Below are positions 8,685 to 17,817 of a stretch of DNA of 64,000 bases, one piece after another (position 1 is the first letter of the stretch; each line of letters opens with the position of its first letter). Position numbers and translations under genes: made by a program. This DNA is from Planctomycetaceae bacterium (GTDB lineage Bacteria; Planctomycetota; Planctomycetia; Pirellulales; Lacipirellulaceae): assembly GCA_002702655.1 (NCBI GenBank), contig PABB01000005.1, forward strand, positions 1 to 64,000. Direction: 5' to 3'. The notes beneath the pieces are model-generated. The model had not been told where the DNA came from and ran no database searches. It saw only the letters and a program-made list of their open reading frames with translations.

Positions 8685-9776
8685 ATGGAAGCCGGCATCG
8701 TCGGTCTGCCGAACGTCGGCAAAAGCACCCTGTTCAACGCCCTGACCGCCGCCGGGATCGCTAGCGAGAACTACCCGTTCTGCACGATCGAGCCGAACGT
8801 GGGCGCCGTGGCCGTGCCCGATGCGCGACTGAAGCGGATCAATTCGCACATCGCGACCGAAAAGGTCATCCCCGCGGTGCTCAAACTGGTTGACATCGCG
8901 GGCATCGTCCGCGGGGCGTCCGAGGGCGAGGGGCTCGGCAACAAGTTCCTGTCGCATATCCGCACGGTGGACGCGATCCTGCACGTGGTCCGCTGCTTTG
9001 ACGATGCCGACGTGACGCACGTCGATGGCGCGGTCGACCCCATTCGCGACATCGAAACGATCGACACCGAGCTGATGCTGGCCGATCTGCAGTCGGTTGA
9101 AACCATGCTGGACAAGGCCCGCCGCACGGCCCGCACGGGCGACAAGGACGCCAAGGCGCGGGTCGAGCTGTTGGAAGCCTGCAACGAGCTGCTGGCCGAC
9201 GGCAAGCCGGTGCGCACCTTGAAGTTCGAAGACGAGGGCCGCCGCCGCGCGCTGGCCGAGTTGCAACTGCTTACCGCCAAGCAGGTGCTGTACGTGGCCA
9301 ACGTCGACGAGGACGACCTGCACGGCGAAGGGCCGCTGGTCGCCAAGGTCCGCGAGCGGGCGGCGGCCGAGGGCGGTTCGGTCGTGCCCGTGTGTGCACG
9401 GTTGGAAGCTGAGCTGATGGAGTTGGAAGACGCCGAGCGCAGCGAGATGCTCGAAAGCCTGGGGCTCGCCGAGCCGGCGCTGGCGGCGCTGGCCCGGGCG
9501 GCATACGACCTGTTGGGCCTGCAAAGCTACTTCACCGCGGGCCCCAAGGAAATCCGCGCCTGGACGATTCACGCCGGCGACACGGCCCCGCAGGCGGCGG
9601 GCGTGATTCACACCGATTTCGAGCGCGGGTTCATCCGGGTGGAGGTCTACTCGGTCGACGAGTTGGACCAACTGGGCAGCGAAAAAGCGATCCGCGACGC
9701 CGGCAAAATGCGGGTCGAGGGAAAAAGCTATGTTATGAAAGATGGCGACGTGTGCCATTTTCTGTTCAACGTGTAG
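8685..9776 (+). CDS. ychF: Redox-regulated ATPase YchF (OLA1 family)
   Basis: A 363-residue Obg-related P-loop protein at the family's usual length. G1 GLPNVGKS is at residues 7-14, the switch [10 protein letters not shown] at about 30-39, G3 [17 protein letters not shown] at about 69-85, and the atypical G4 NVDE (in YVANVDEDD) that gives ATP rather than GTP preference. A coiled-coil insert and a C-terminal TGS domain ([12 protein letters not shown] to VCHFLF) follow. It binds ribosomes and is linked to oxidative stress response in other bacteria. It is the first gene of its own unit, divergent from the TPR protein. Confidence 0.97.
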   Translation: MEAGIVGLPNVGKSTLFNALTAAGIASENYPFCTIEPNVGAVAVPDARLKRINSHIATEKVIPAVLKLVDIAGIVRGASEGEGLGNKFLSHIRTVDAILHVVRCFDDADVTHVDGAVDPIRDIETIDTELMLADLQSVETMLDKARRTARTGDKDAKARVELLEACNELLADGKPVRTLKFEDEGRRRALAELQLLTAKQVLYVANVDEDDLHGEGPLVAKVRERAAAEGGSVVPVCARLEAELMELEDAERSEMLESLGLAEPALAALARAAYDLLGLQSYFTAGPKEIRAWTIHAGDTAPQAAGVIHTDFERGFIRVEVYSVDELDQLGSEKAIRDAGKMRVEGKSYVMKDGDVCHFLFNV

Positions 9777-9863
9777 CGACCCGCGGCGAATAGCCGGTGA
9801 GGTTGCTACGCCTGACCTGCCCGCCGCGAATTTCGCCGCACCACTGGCTACCGGATCGACAGC

Positions 9864-11687
9864 GTGGCTGAGGAAACGCTTGCCGAATCGAAAACGGGCC
9901 GACGCATCGGCGTCGGTTGCATGACTCTGTTCGCCCTGCCGTTTGCCGCGGCGGGAACGGCGGTCATCTATTTCGTGGCGGCCCAAGCGTGGCATTCCTA
10001 CCAGGCCGCCAGTTGGCCCCAGCACCCCGCCACGTTGCTGGAGGCCAAGCTCAAGTCGCACCAAAACGACGACAGCACGACGTACACGGCGACCGCCCGC
10101 TACGAATACCGTGTGGGGGGCCAACGGTACGAATCAAACCAGGTGGCGTTCTCCGGCCCGATGGACAACGTCGGCTCCTTCCAGAAGGAGAAAGGCCGCG
10201 AGCTTGAGCGGCTGCTGGCCGCCGGCGGCGGGACGACTTGCTACCTCAATCCGGACGATCCTGCCAACGCGGTGCTGTACCCCGAGGTGCGCGTGGGCCC
10301 GCTGGTCGCCGGGGTGTTATTCGGCCTGGTTTTCGCGCTGGTCGGCTACGGTCTGATCGCCGGGGCTTGGTATGCCAACCGCAAGCTCAAACGCGAAGCC
10401 GCGGCCCGGGCGGCCCGCCCCGACGAGCCGTGGGCGTGGCGCGACGATTGGGCCGTGGGGCGGATTCGCTCGGGCACGCGCAGCAAAGCAATCGGCGCCA
10501 CGGTGTTTGCGCTGTTCTGGAACCTGATCAGTTGGCCGGCCATCATCGGCGTCCTGATGAAGGACGATCGCGAGTGGTGGCTGCCGTTGGTCGTTGCCGC
10601 CTTTCCGCTGATCGGCATCGTGATGGCGGGCTACGCGACGCGGCTGTGGCTCGTCGTGCGCCGCAGCGGGCGGTCGGAGTTTGAGATGGCCGCCGTGCCG
10701 GGCGTGCTGGGCGGCCGCGTCGCCGGCGTCATTCACGCCCCCGCGGGGCTGGAGCCCGAGGGCGGCTTTCAAGCCACGTTGGCGTGCATCCGCAAGATCG
10801 AAAAGGGCAGCGGCGACGACTCGCACACGGTCGAGAACGTCCTCTGGAGCGACGCCCGCGTGATTGGCCGCACCCTGGCCGCCGGCGGCGACGAGACGGC
10901 AATCCCGGTGCAGTTCTACGCCCCCTACCAACTGCCCGCCAGCGCCGAGGACGTAATCTGGCGACTCAGCGTGCTGGGCAAGACCGGCGGCGTCGACTAC
11001 CAGGCGGAATTCGAACTGCCGGTGTTCAAGACGGCCGACAGTTCCTCCGCCGAGCCGCCCGCGGACCAGCGGCAGGATGCCCTGGCGGAGTTCGAAATTC
11101 CGATGACCGCCGGCATGATCGCCGAGCGACTGGGCGCCCGGCTGCTGTACGAAGGACCCGACGAGACGGCCATCTACTTCCCCATGGCGCACAACCGCGG
11201 CATGACTGCATTTCTGGTCGCATTCGCCATCGGCTGGACGGGCATATGCGTCGGGCTGTTTTACTCCGACGCACCGTGGTTTTTTCCGTGGATCTTCTCG
11301 GCGTTCGGCGTGCTGATCGACTACTTTGCGATCGCCATGCTGCTACGCAGCACGCGTCTGCAGTTCGGCCAGCGCGGCGTGCAGGTGCATCGCCGCTGGC
11401 TGGTGTTCGGGCAACCGCGCGAAATCCCAGCCGACGATATCGAGAGAGTCGCCGTCGAATCGTCGGGTACATCCTCCGGCAGCACGCAGTATCAGCGTCT
11501 GCTGCTGCACGGTCGCGCCACAGGCAAGGTCCTGCTCGTCAACGACCTGGCTGACAAGACCGCGGCGGAGAAGCTGGCCGCTTTGGTGCGAGAAAGAATC
11601 GGTTTGAGCGACGCCCCGGGCGACGACGACGCCTCGCACCAGGACATACGAATGTTGAGCGGCGATTTGCCTGACGAGTTGGACTGA
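9864..11687 (+). CDS. DUF3592 membrane protein
   Basis: A 607-residue membrane protein. It opens with a helix (LFALPFAAAGTAVIYFVAA, about 22-40). The next part, residues 45-130, matches the DUF3592 pattern: WPQHPATLLEAK, then YEYRVGGQRYESNQVAF, then CYLNPDDPANAVL. A second helix follows at about 145-165, two more at 215-265, a long soluble region, and a final helical pair at about 445-480 before a PH-like C-terminus. The GTG start at 9864 places the first helix correctly; ATG at 9921 would cut into it. Function unknown. Confidence 0.78.
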   Translation: MAEETLAESKTGRRIGVGCMTLFALPFAAAGTAVIYFVAAQAWHSYQAASWPQHPATLLEAKLKSHQNDDSTTYTATARYEYRVGGQRYESNQVAFSGPMDNVGSFQKEKGRELERLLAAGGGTTCYLNPDDPANAVLYPEVRVGPLVAGVLFGLVFALVGYGLIAGAWYANRKLKREAAARAARPDEPWAWRDDWAVGRIRSGTRSKAIGATVFALFWNLISWPAIIGVLMKDDREWWLPLVVAAFPLIGIVMAGYATRLWLVVRRSGRSEFEMAAVPGVLGGRVAGVIHAPAGLEPEGGFQATLACIRKIEKGSGDDSHTVENVLWSDARVIGRTLAAGGDETAIPVQFYAPYQLPASAEDVIWRLSVLGKTGGVDYQAEFELPVFKTADSSSAEPPADQRQDALAEFEIPMTAGMIAERLGARLLYEGPDETAIYFPMAHNRGMTAFLVAFAIGWTGICVGLFYSDAPWFFPWIFSAFGVLIDYFAIAMLLRSTRLQFGQRGVQVHRRWLVFGQPREIPADDIERVAVESSGTSSGSTQYQRLLLHGRATGKVLLVNDLADKTAAEKLAALVRERIGLSDAPGDDDASHQDIRMLSGDLPDELD

Positions 11688-11755
11688 GGTGCACACCCGC
11701 CCGATAGCCGGGCTGCCTCGCGGCCTGGGACATGGCAGGCTCCAGCCACAAACAG

Positions 11756-11790
11756 CCGCACTACGGATCGCGTAGCGATCCGGCTATTGG
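11756..11790. repeat. Hairpin repeat GCGATCCG type (family G)
   Basis: The hairpin CGGATCGC-GTA-GCGATCCG is flanked by CACTA and GCTATT. A related fragment (GAATAGCCGG) occurs at about 9790 and GATAGCCGGG at about 11704, so this stretch holds pieces of one dispersed element between the DUF3592 and LD-carboxypeptidase genes. Confidence 0.7.
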
Positions 11791-11945
11791 GGGCGCCATG
11801 CCAGGCGCGACACGCGGGTTCGCGCACGAGTTGCGTTTCGCGGCGCAGGCGCAACGGCCGCCGCTTGCCGGCGGGTTGGCGGGCCGCTTACGCTGGATAG
11901 ATCAGCGGTCTTCACCCCGTGTCCTTGATTTATTGGCGCCGTCGC

Positions 11946-13010
11946 ATGCACCTTCGATTCCTGAACTTGCTTGTCAACGGATTGGCAGCCAGCTTGCTCT
12001 GCGTCTCGCTCGCACGCGCTGCGGACGACGCGACGCCGCCGATGATCGCTCCCGCGCTGCTCGAGCCCGGCGACACGATTATGTTCGTCGCCCCGGCCGG
12101 CGAGCTTGACCGCCAGCGGATGATGCTCGCCAAGCAGCGGCTCGAAGAGCGCGGCTACAAGACCAAGCAGCGCGACGACCTGTTTGCCGTCGATGGCTAC
12201 CTGGCCGGCAGCGACCAGCGGCGGTCCGAGGAACTCATGCAGGCGTTTCTCGATCCCGAGGTCGACGCCGTGTTCCCTGGGACGGGCGGCTACGGCACGA
12301 TGCGGATGCTCGACCTGCTGGATTACGACGCCATCCGCGCTCACCCCAAGCTACTGATTGGGTTCAGCGATATCACCGCGCTGCACGCGGCTGTGAATCG
12401 GCAGGCTCGGCTAATCACCTACCACAGCCCCAATCCGCAGTGGGGACTGGGAAGCGAAGAATATATGGAGCCGTTTACCGAGAAGTACTTCTTCGCCGCG
12501 GTCGAGCAGGCGGCCCACGACAAGCTCGCCGGCCCCGACGGCAGCTACGCCGTCGAGTGCGACCCGTCGGCCCCGCAGCCGGTGGCCCTGGGCAGCGGAA
12601 AGGCCCGCGGGCGGCTGGTGGGCGGCAACTTGTCGCTGGTCGCGGCGCTCGAAGGCACCCCCTACGCCATCGAAGCCGAGGGCGCCATCCTGCTGATCGA
12701 AGACATCCGCGAAGCGCCGTACCGCGTCGATCGCATGCTGCGGCAGCTCAAGCTGAGCGGCAAGCTCGACCAGATCGCCGGCGCCGTGCTGGGGCAGTTC
12801 ACCCGCGCCAATGATCGCGAGGAAGACACGACCGACGATGAGCGCTACTCGGTTGATGGCGTGCTGCGGCAATATTTTGCCGACGCGGGGATTCCCGTAT
12901 TGATGAACTTCCCCGTGGGGCACCACCGCTACAACTGCGCGCTGCCGCTGGGCGGTTTGGTCGAGGTCGATGCGGACGCCGGCATGCTGCGAGTGCTGGC
13001 GAACGAGTGA
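11946..13010 (+). CDS. LD-carboxypeptidase (peptidase family S66), exported
   Basis: A 354-residue protein with a signal peptide (hydrophobic stretch LLVNGLAASLLCVSLARA) followed by an S66 domain. The nucleophile motif is GFSDITAL with S141; FPGTGGYG precedes it, GGNLSLV and LLIEDI supply the following strand and Glu, and VGHHRYN carries the likely catalytic His. S66 enzymes remove the terminal D-Ala from tetrapeptide stems in murein recycling. Cytoplasmic LdcA of E. coli has no signal, so this exported form is different in location. An in-frame GTG at 11919 is the alternative start; no clear ribosome binding site decides. Confidence 0.9.
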   Translation: MHLRFLNLLVNGLAASLLCVSLARAADDATPPMIAPALLEPGDTIMFVAPAGELDRQRMMLAKQRLEERGYKTKQRDDLFAVDGYLAGSDQRRSEELMQAFLDPEVDAVFPGTGGYGTMRMLDLLDYDAIRAHPKLLIGFSDITALHAAVNRQARLITYHSPNPQWGLGSEEYMEPFTEKYFFAAVEQAAHDKLAGPDGSYAVECDPSAPQPVALGSGKARGRLVGGNLSLVAALEGTPYAIEAEGAILLIEDIREAPYRVDRMLRQLKLSGKLDQIAGAVLGQFTRANDREEDTTDDERYSVDGVLRQYFADAGIPVLMNFPVGHHRYNCALPLGGLVEVDADAGMLRVLANE

Positions 13011-13026
13011 GCAAGTCCGTTCGCGG

Positions 13027-13062
13027 CCGCCGTCAGTGCCCCCCGCCGTCAGTGCCCCCCCG
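13027..13062. repeat. Short tandem repeat CCGCCGTCAGTGCCCCCC x2
   Basis: Two adjacent copies of CCGCCGTCAGTGCCCCCC differ by one C, and a third partial copy CCGCCGTCAACG follows. It lies between the convergent LD-carboxypeptidase and ASCH genes. Confidence 0.8.
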
Positions 13063-13065
13063 CCG

Positions 13066-13392
13066 TCAACGCTTCTCGCTCGTTTTCTGCTGGTCCTCAG
13101 CCAGATGGAATCTGACGCGAAACGCCTTGTAGCCGGCGGCGAGTTTCTCGCCGTAGATATCGCGCAGCTCGGCCTGCAGCGCCGCGGCCGTGGGAAATCC
13201 GTCCGGCACGGCGTCGGCGTCGGTCAACTGGTCGATCGCGACCTCGTCGACGCTATCGACGCGAATATAGCCGGCCCCAGGGATGTAGCTGCGCTGCCCG
13301 GCGCGCATCATTCGCCACTTCCACAGCCGGATCGTCTGGGTCTTTTCGCCGGCGCGGATCGCCGGCAGGAATTTCTTCTTGAACAGCAGCAC
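13066..13392 (-). CDS. ASCH domain protein
   Basis: About 108 residues. VLLFKKKFLPAIRAGEKTQT followed by IRLWKW matches the start of bacterial ASCH domains (KxFxxxIxxGxKTQTIR), a PUA-like fold thought to bind RNA or modified nucleosides. GYIRVDSVDEVAIDQL and FRVRFHL complete the beta barrel. A GTG start at 13392 is preferred because the family match begins exactly there and a G-rich stretch precedes it; the upstream part of the frame is Arg/Pro-rich noise. No operon partner. Confidence 0.82.
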   Translation of the reverse strand: MLLFKKKFLPAIRAGEKTQTIRLWKWRMMRAGQRSYIPGAGYIRVDSVDEVAIDQLTDADAVPDGFPTAAALQAELRDIYGEKLAAGYKAFRVRFHLAEDQQKTSEKR

Positions 13393-13599
13393 GGCGGGCC
13401 CCCGAATTGGCCGCGGCGGGCATGGGCGCCCTGGCGGCGGCGATCGCGATCGCCTCACCCTAGCCGACGCGGCTTGCCGTAGCGACTCGGTTTTGCCCCA
13501 CGGCGGACGGATCTCCGTTCCACAGTCGGGCGTCAGCCCCGGTCGCCAATGCAGCCGGGACCGTCTGCTGGGCGTGTCCAAGCCCCGAAAATCTCCCCC

Positions 13600-13627
13600 T
13601 TGCGTGTGATTTGGGCCGATCTATAAT
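13600..13627 (+). promoter_or_regulatory. Promoter TTGCGT-N16-TATAAT before tRNA-Gly
   Basis: A perfect -10 TATAAT (13622-13627) is preceded after 16 bases by TTGCGT. Transcription from about 13634 would pass through tRNA-Gly and could continue into tig, since no terminator is seen between them. Confidence 0.7.
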
Positions 13628-13732
13628 TCGGAATCTGGATCGGTGAGCCGAGGCACGCCCCCGGCGACCGCGTCCGTTGAAACGGCCGCCGGCATGGCGT
13701 TGGCGGTCGGTTTTTGCGGCGTGATCCGCTCC

Positions 13733-13805
13733 GCGGGTGTAGCTCAGTTGGTAGAGCACAACGTTGCCAACGTTGTTGTCGTGGGTTCGAATCCCATCAC
13801 CCGCT
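13733..13805 (+). tRNA. tRNA-Gly (anticodon GCC)
   Basis: A 73-nt cloverleaf: acceptor GCGGGTG/CACCCGC, D-arm GCTCAGTTGGTAGAGC, anticodon stem CAACG/CGTTG with loop TTGCCAA (anticodon GCC), T-arm GTGGGTTCGAATCCCAT. Discriminator T, CCA not encoded. Confidence 0.97.
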
Positions 13806-13979
13806 CTTGGCAGGGAAATTTGTCAGCCCGCGCTTTCTGTTCCAGAGGGTTGCGGGCTCGTTTGTTTTACAGACCCGACGGAGCGCCTCGGCAGCGTGCG
13901 AACCCCCGCACGGCACATCAGCCCGCCTGCCGCCTCCTCCGCCGCGTCGCACGCCCCCTTTCCCAGGGATCTCGCTCCG

Positions 13980-15473
13980 ATGGCTGCCGAAGACGCCACC
14001 CCCGATGTTGACGAAACCGCCGCTGGCGACGCCGCCGTGGCCGACGCCCCGCAAAAGCTCAACCTGGAGGTCCAGGTCGACAGCCCCAGCGCTTGCGAGC
14101 GGCACGTCACCGTGACCGTGTCGCGCGAGGACATCGAGCGCTACTTGGACGAAGCGTACTCCGAGATGATGGAGAACGCCTCGGTGCCGGGCTTCCGCGT
14201 CGGCCGCGCCCCCCGCAAGCTCGTCGAGGGCCGGTTCAAGGAAGAAGTGAATCAGCAGATCAAGGGCTCGCTGTTGATGGACAGCCTGAGCCAGATCAGC
14301 GAGGAACAAACCTTCACGGCGATCAGCGAGCCCGAACTCAACCTCGACGGCGTCGAGGTCCCCGAAGACGGGCCGATGACGTTCGAGTTCGACATTGAAG
14401 TTCGGCCCGAGTTCGACCTGCCCCAGTGGAAGGGCCTGGCGATCGAACGGCCGACCCGCGAATTCACCGACGCCGACGTGGACGAGCAGTTGGAACAGAT
14501 GCTGTCGCGGTACGGCCAACTGGCGCCGTTCGACGGCCCCGCCGAGGCGGGCGACTACGTGGTCGCCAACATCAAAGCCACGCATGACGGCAAGACCGTG
14601 GCCGAGGAAGAGGAAGCCGTGCTGCGGCTCCGCGACAAGCTGAGCTTCCTGGACGGCACGCTGGAGGGCTTCGCCGAGTTACTGTCCGGCGCCAAGGGGG
14701 GCGATAAGAAGTCCGGCAAGGTCAAGCTGACCGGCGACGCCCCGAACGAGGAGCTTCGCCAGCAGGAAGTCGACGTCGAGTTCGAGGTGCTGGAAGTCAA
14801 GAAGCTAAAGCTGCCCGAATTGACCGAAGATTTCCTGAGCGAGATCGGCAACTTCGACTCCGAAGAAAAGCTGCGCGAGGCAATCAAGGCCAACCTGCAG
14901 CGGCAGCTCGAGTACGAACAGCAACGCAAGTCGCGCCAGCAGATCACCGCTGAACTGCTCAAGAAAGCCGACTGGGAATTGCCGCCCGCGCTGCTGAAGC
15001 GGCAGAGCATGCGGGAGCTGGAGCGGTCGGTCATGGAACTGCGCCGCTCGGGCTTCAGCGAGGCCCAGATTCGCGCTCACGAGAACGAACTGCGGCAAAA
15101 CAGCGCCGCCTCGACCGCCAAGGCGCTCAAGGAACACTTCATCCTGGAGCGGATTGCCGAGGAAGAGAACATCGACGCCGAAGAGGGCGATTTCGAGAAG
15201 GAAATCTTCCTGATGGCCATGCAAAGCGGCGAGTCGCCGCGCCGCGTGCGGGCTCAGATCGAAAAGCGCGGTCTGATGGACGTGCTGCAGAACCAGATTG
15301 TCGAGCGCAAGGTGCTCGAAGTGGTGCAGGCCGAAGCGAAGTTCAAGGACACGCCCTACGAGCCGCAGAAGCTGACCAGCGAAGCGATCGAGATGGCGGC
15401 CGGCGGCGAGGGGGCCGACGCGATTCCCGAGGCCAAGGAAGAAGCCGCCAAGCCTGCCGAGGAAGAAGCGTAA
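13980..15473 (+). CDS. tig: Trigger factor
   Basis: A 497-residue ribosome-associated chaperone and peptidyl-prolyl isomerase. The ribosome-binding signature VPGFRVGRAPRKLVE (GFRxGxxP) is near residues 65-79. A divergent FKBP-type PPIase domain (about 170-260, GDYVVANIKATHDG) follows, then the helical C-terminal chaperone arms (about 275-450) and an acidic, Ala/Glu-rich tail of about 40 residues not found in E. coli. The start at 13980 has AGGGA about 11 bases upstream. It is the first gene of the tig-clpP-clpP block, the classic arrangement coupling folding and proteolysis. Confidence 0.95.
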   Translation: MAAEDATPDVDETAAGDAAVADAPQKLNLEVQVDSPSACERHVTVTVSREDIERYLDEAYSEMMENASVPGFRVGRAPRKLVEGRFKEEVNQQIKGSLLMDSLSQISEEQTFTAISEPELNLDGVEVPEDGPMTFEFDIEVRPEFDLPQWKGLAIERPTREFTDADVDEQLEQMLSRYGQLAPFDGPAEAGDYVVANIKATHDGKTVAEEEEAVLRLRDKLSFLDGTLEGFAELLSGAKGGDKKSGKVKLTGDAPNEELRQQEVDVEFEVLEVKKLKLPELTEDFLSEIGNFDSEEKLREAIKANLQRQLEYEQQRKSRQQITAELLKKADWELPPALLKRQSMRELERSVMELRRSGFSEAQIRAHENELRQNSAASTAKALKEHFILERIAEEENIDAEEGDFEKEIFLMAMQSGESPRRVRAQIEKRGLMDVLQNQIVERKVLEVVQAEAKFKDTPYEPQKLTSEAIEMAAGGEGADAIPEAKEEAAKPAEEEA

Positions 15474-15665
15474 GCCGGCAGCCGGTGTTGCCGCGGGATC
15501 GGCGTATCCGCCGATGGCCCATCCGCATATCATTGAGCCGGCGAGCTTGCTCGCCGCGGCGGCGCTGAGGCCGCCGCCGGCACGGAGACAATTCGCAAAG
15601 CGTGCGCGAAGCCGAGCGCTCCACTCGGCCGGATCCGCGCCGCAGGATCATAAGGAGATCGTCCA

Positions 15666-16304
15666 GTGAACCCGTCCGTGCCCTTCAACGTGCCGCCGCA
15701 TCAGGACCCGGTGTTAGCCGCGGCCATGCGCGACTACCAGCGCCAGCGGCAGATGACGCTCGGCGATCTGTTGTTGGAGAACCGCGTGATTTTCCTGCAG
15801 GGGGAAATCTACGACGGCAACGCCAACGAGCTGGTGATGAAGCTGCTGTACCTGCAGAGCGACAATCGCCGCAAGGACATTCACTTCTACATCAACTCGC
15901 CCGGCGGCAGCGTCACCGCCACGCTGGCCATCTACGACACCATGCAGATGATCTCGCCCCCCGTGGCGACCTACTGCGTGGGCCTGGCCGCCAGCGGCGG
16001 GGCCGTACTGCTGGCGGGCGGGGCCAAGGATAAGCGATTCGCGCTGCCGCACAGCAAAGTCATGATCCACCAGCCGCACGGCGGCGTCGGCGGGCAGGTC
16101 TCGGACATCGAGATTCAAGCCCGCGAGATCATCAAGACCCGCGAAGTGCTCAACAAGATCCTCGCCGGCCACACGGGCAAGTCGATCGAAGAGATCCACC
16201 AGGCGTGCGACCGCGACTACTACATGTCGGCGGCCGAGGCTAAAGAGTTCGGCGTCGTCGACGACATTCTGGAAAAGCAGGCCGCCCCGTCAGACGACGA
16301 GTGA
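15666..16304 (+). CDS. clpP: ATP-dependent Clp protease proteolytic subunit, paralogue 1
   Basis: A 212-residue S14 peptidase. The Ser-His-Asp triad is present as S110 (GLAASGGAV), H135 (MIHQPHGG) and D184 (CDRDYYMSA). The residue after the nucleophile is Gly instead of the usual Met, and GQ before AAS is GL, so the active-site surface differs from paralogue 2. The GTG start has a strong AAGGAG nine bases upstream. It forms the second gene of tig-clpP-clpP; pairs of ClpP in planctomycetes, actinobacteria and cyanobacteria often assemble mixed rings. No Clp ATPase gene is in the window. Confidence 0.95.
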   Translation: MNPSVPFNVPPHQDPVLAAAMRDYQRQRQMTLGDLLLENRVIFLQGEIYDGNANELVMKLLYLQSDNRRKDIHFYINSPGGSVTATLAIYDTMQMISPPVATYCVGLAASGGAVLLAGGAKDKRFALPHSKVMIHQPHGGVGGQVSDIEIQAREIIKTREVLNKILAGHTGKSIEEIHQACDRDYYMSAAEAKEFGVVDDILEKQAAPSDDE

Positions 16305-16311
16305 AGCGAAA

Positions 16312-16402
16312 TGATCAGCGATGAACGATGAACGATGAATCGCTTGGGCGGCGCGCAGTCGCTGCGACCTTCATCGTTCCGCGTTCATCGCTCATCGCTG
16401 TC
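16312..16402. repeat. GATGAACGATGAA-type dyad between the clpP genes
   Basis: The left arm is ATCAGCGATGAACGATGAAC with a further GATGAATCG. The right arm is TTCATCGTTCCGCGTTCATC followed by GCTCATCGCTG, the approximate reverse complement. It belongs to the degenerate, T-poor dyads also seen at 20587-20752, 45890-45990 and 53622-53665. Confidence 0.7.
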
Positions 16403-16479
16403 AGGGCTGGCTTCTCAGCGACGATTCCGGCACGAATCGTTCTCCACCAAAACACCTGCTGCGTCTAACGAGGACCATC

Positions 16480-17073
16480 ATGCCTCTGATCCCCTACGTC
16501 ATCGAAAAGTCCGGCCGCGAAGAGCGGGCGATGGACATCTACAGCCGGCTGCTGGCCGACCGGATTATCATCCTCGGCTCGGCGATCAACGACGACGTGG
16601 CCAACGCCATCGTCGCGCAGCTGTTGTTTCTGCAGTCCGACGACCCCAAGGCCGACGTGCATCTGTACATCAATTCGCCGGGCGGCAGCGTCACCGCCGG
16701 TATGGCCATGTACGACACCATGCAGTTCATCAGCTGCGACGTGGCCACGTATTGCATCGGTCAGGCGGCGTCGATGGGCGCCGTGCTGCTGGCGGCTGGG
16801 GCCGCGGGCAAGCGTCATTCGCTGCCCAATTCGCGCGTCATGATCCACCAGCCCTCCGCCGGCGCCGAAGGCACGGCCGAGGACATCATGATCCACGCCG
16901 CCGAGTATCTGAAGACCAAGCAGAAGCTCAACCGCATCCTGATGGAGCACACCGGCCAGACGATGGAGCAGTTGGAAAAAGACACTGACCGCGACAAGTT
17001 CATGTCGGCCGAGGAAGCGCTGGAGTACCGCATCATCGACAAGGTCGTCAGCCGCGTCGACGGCACGGCGTAG
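16480..17073 (+). CDS. clpP: ATP-dependent Clp protease proteolytic subunit, paralogue 2
   Basis: A 197-residue ClpP with the canonical active site: S98 in [13 protein letters not shown]123 in MIHQPSAG and D172 in DTDRDKFMS. The N-terminal axial-loop segment ([20 protein letters not shown]) is typical and probably processed. It is about 46% identical by eye to paralogue 1 over the core and lies 175 bp after it, separated by a repeat dyad. It forms the peptidase chamber of ClpXP/ClpAP; the partner ATPase is not in the window. Confidence 0.96.
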   Translation: MPLIPYVIEKSGREERAMDIYSRLLADRIIILGSAINDDVANAIVAQLLFLQSDDPKADVHLYINSPGGSVTAGMAMYDTMQFISCDVATYCIGQAASMGAVLLAAGAAGKRHSLPNSRVMIHQPSAGAEGTAEDIMIHAAEYLKTKQKLNRILMEHTGQTMEQLEKDTDRDKFMSAEEALEYRIIDKVVSRVDGTA

Positions 17074-17237
17074 CGGTCGCGGTCGAGCGGCATCGAGCGA
17101 GCGTCTGACCGCCGGCGGCAGGGCGAAGCGCTGCTGCGCCCGTGATCGGCCTCCCGCGCGAGGCTCGCCGGAGCCTTGCCGTCCCTGTTGCGCGGCGCGT
17201 CGGGCGCTCTCTCTCCCCAGACGCACCAATAGAAACA

Positions 17238-17317
17238 GCCCCGCGGCTCGGAGCTCGGGCGTCGACCAGCTAGGCCGTGAAGCCTAGCCGACGTACCCGA
17301 GCTGCGAAACGCGGGGC
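17238..17317. repeat. Long interrupted stem-loop after clpP
   Basis: Four nested arms pair: GCCCCGCG/CGCGGGGC, AGCTCGGG/CCCGAGCT, GTCG/CGAC and GCTAGGC/GCCTAGC around the loop CGTGAA. The element is about 80 nt. No U-run follows on either strand, so it is not a standard terminator. It may be a dispersed repeat or a structured RNA. Confidence 0.6.
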
Positions 17318-17817
17318 TGAGCTGCGCTGGCGGCGGACTCGCGGTTCGAGCCGACCGGCTGCCCCGTTCGCGCTGGCAAAACGGCGACAGTCTGGCGGAC
17401 GAACCGAAAGCCCGACCAAAAGCCCGACCAATGGCGCGTGAATAAAAAAAGGGGATAAGCCCGACGCCGAACGATGGAGGGCGCCATTCGCTGACATGGG
17501 GTCGGACCTATCCCCCGGGACCCACCGACAACAAACCTTTGGGGTGCGAGAAACAAACGAGAACAGAGCGTCCAGCCGGCGGCGATCGCAGCCACGATCT
17601 CGCCGCCACGCGACGAAGCCGATCAGGAAAGCAAACGAGACGAGGCGGGAGCGTCGCCACTGCGAGCGACGCCGAACAGGCGGGACAAGGGATGGCGGCG
17701 AGAGGTAGGACTCGCCGACACCCAAAACGTAGGTTACGAAACGCCGAGGGGCAAATCGCAGCGGGCAGAAAAACTAAGAAAAGCTTGTCGCGAGACGATA
17801 CGACACGGCGGGCCGAG
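17318..17817. other. Intergenic stretch without a recognised gene
   Basis: The whole interval 17074-17817 lacks a convincing CDS; the open frames on both strands have Arg/Ser-rich, non-protein-like composition. Inside it GGGGATA (17452-17458) and TATCCCC (17510-17516) form a widely spaced inverted pair, the left one preceded by a run of seven A. I tested for tmRNA, SRP RNA and RNase P signatures by eye and found none. Confidence 0.5.

Noticed and set aside
6651-10124. A single 1157-residue minus-strand reading frame
   Set aside because: Only the part up to 8366 has a signal peptide and TPR repeats. The upstream half is antisense to the clear ychF gene and has low-complexity composition caused by high GC.
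17074-17817. A tmRNA, SRP RNA or RNase P RNA gene
   Set aside because: I looked on both strands for their conserved ends and cores and found none.
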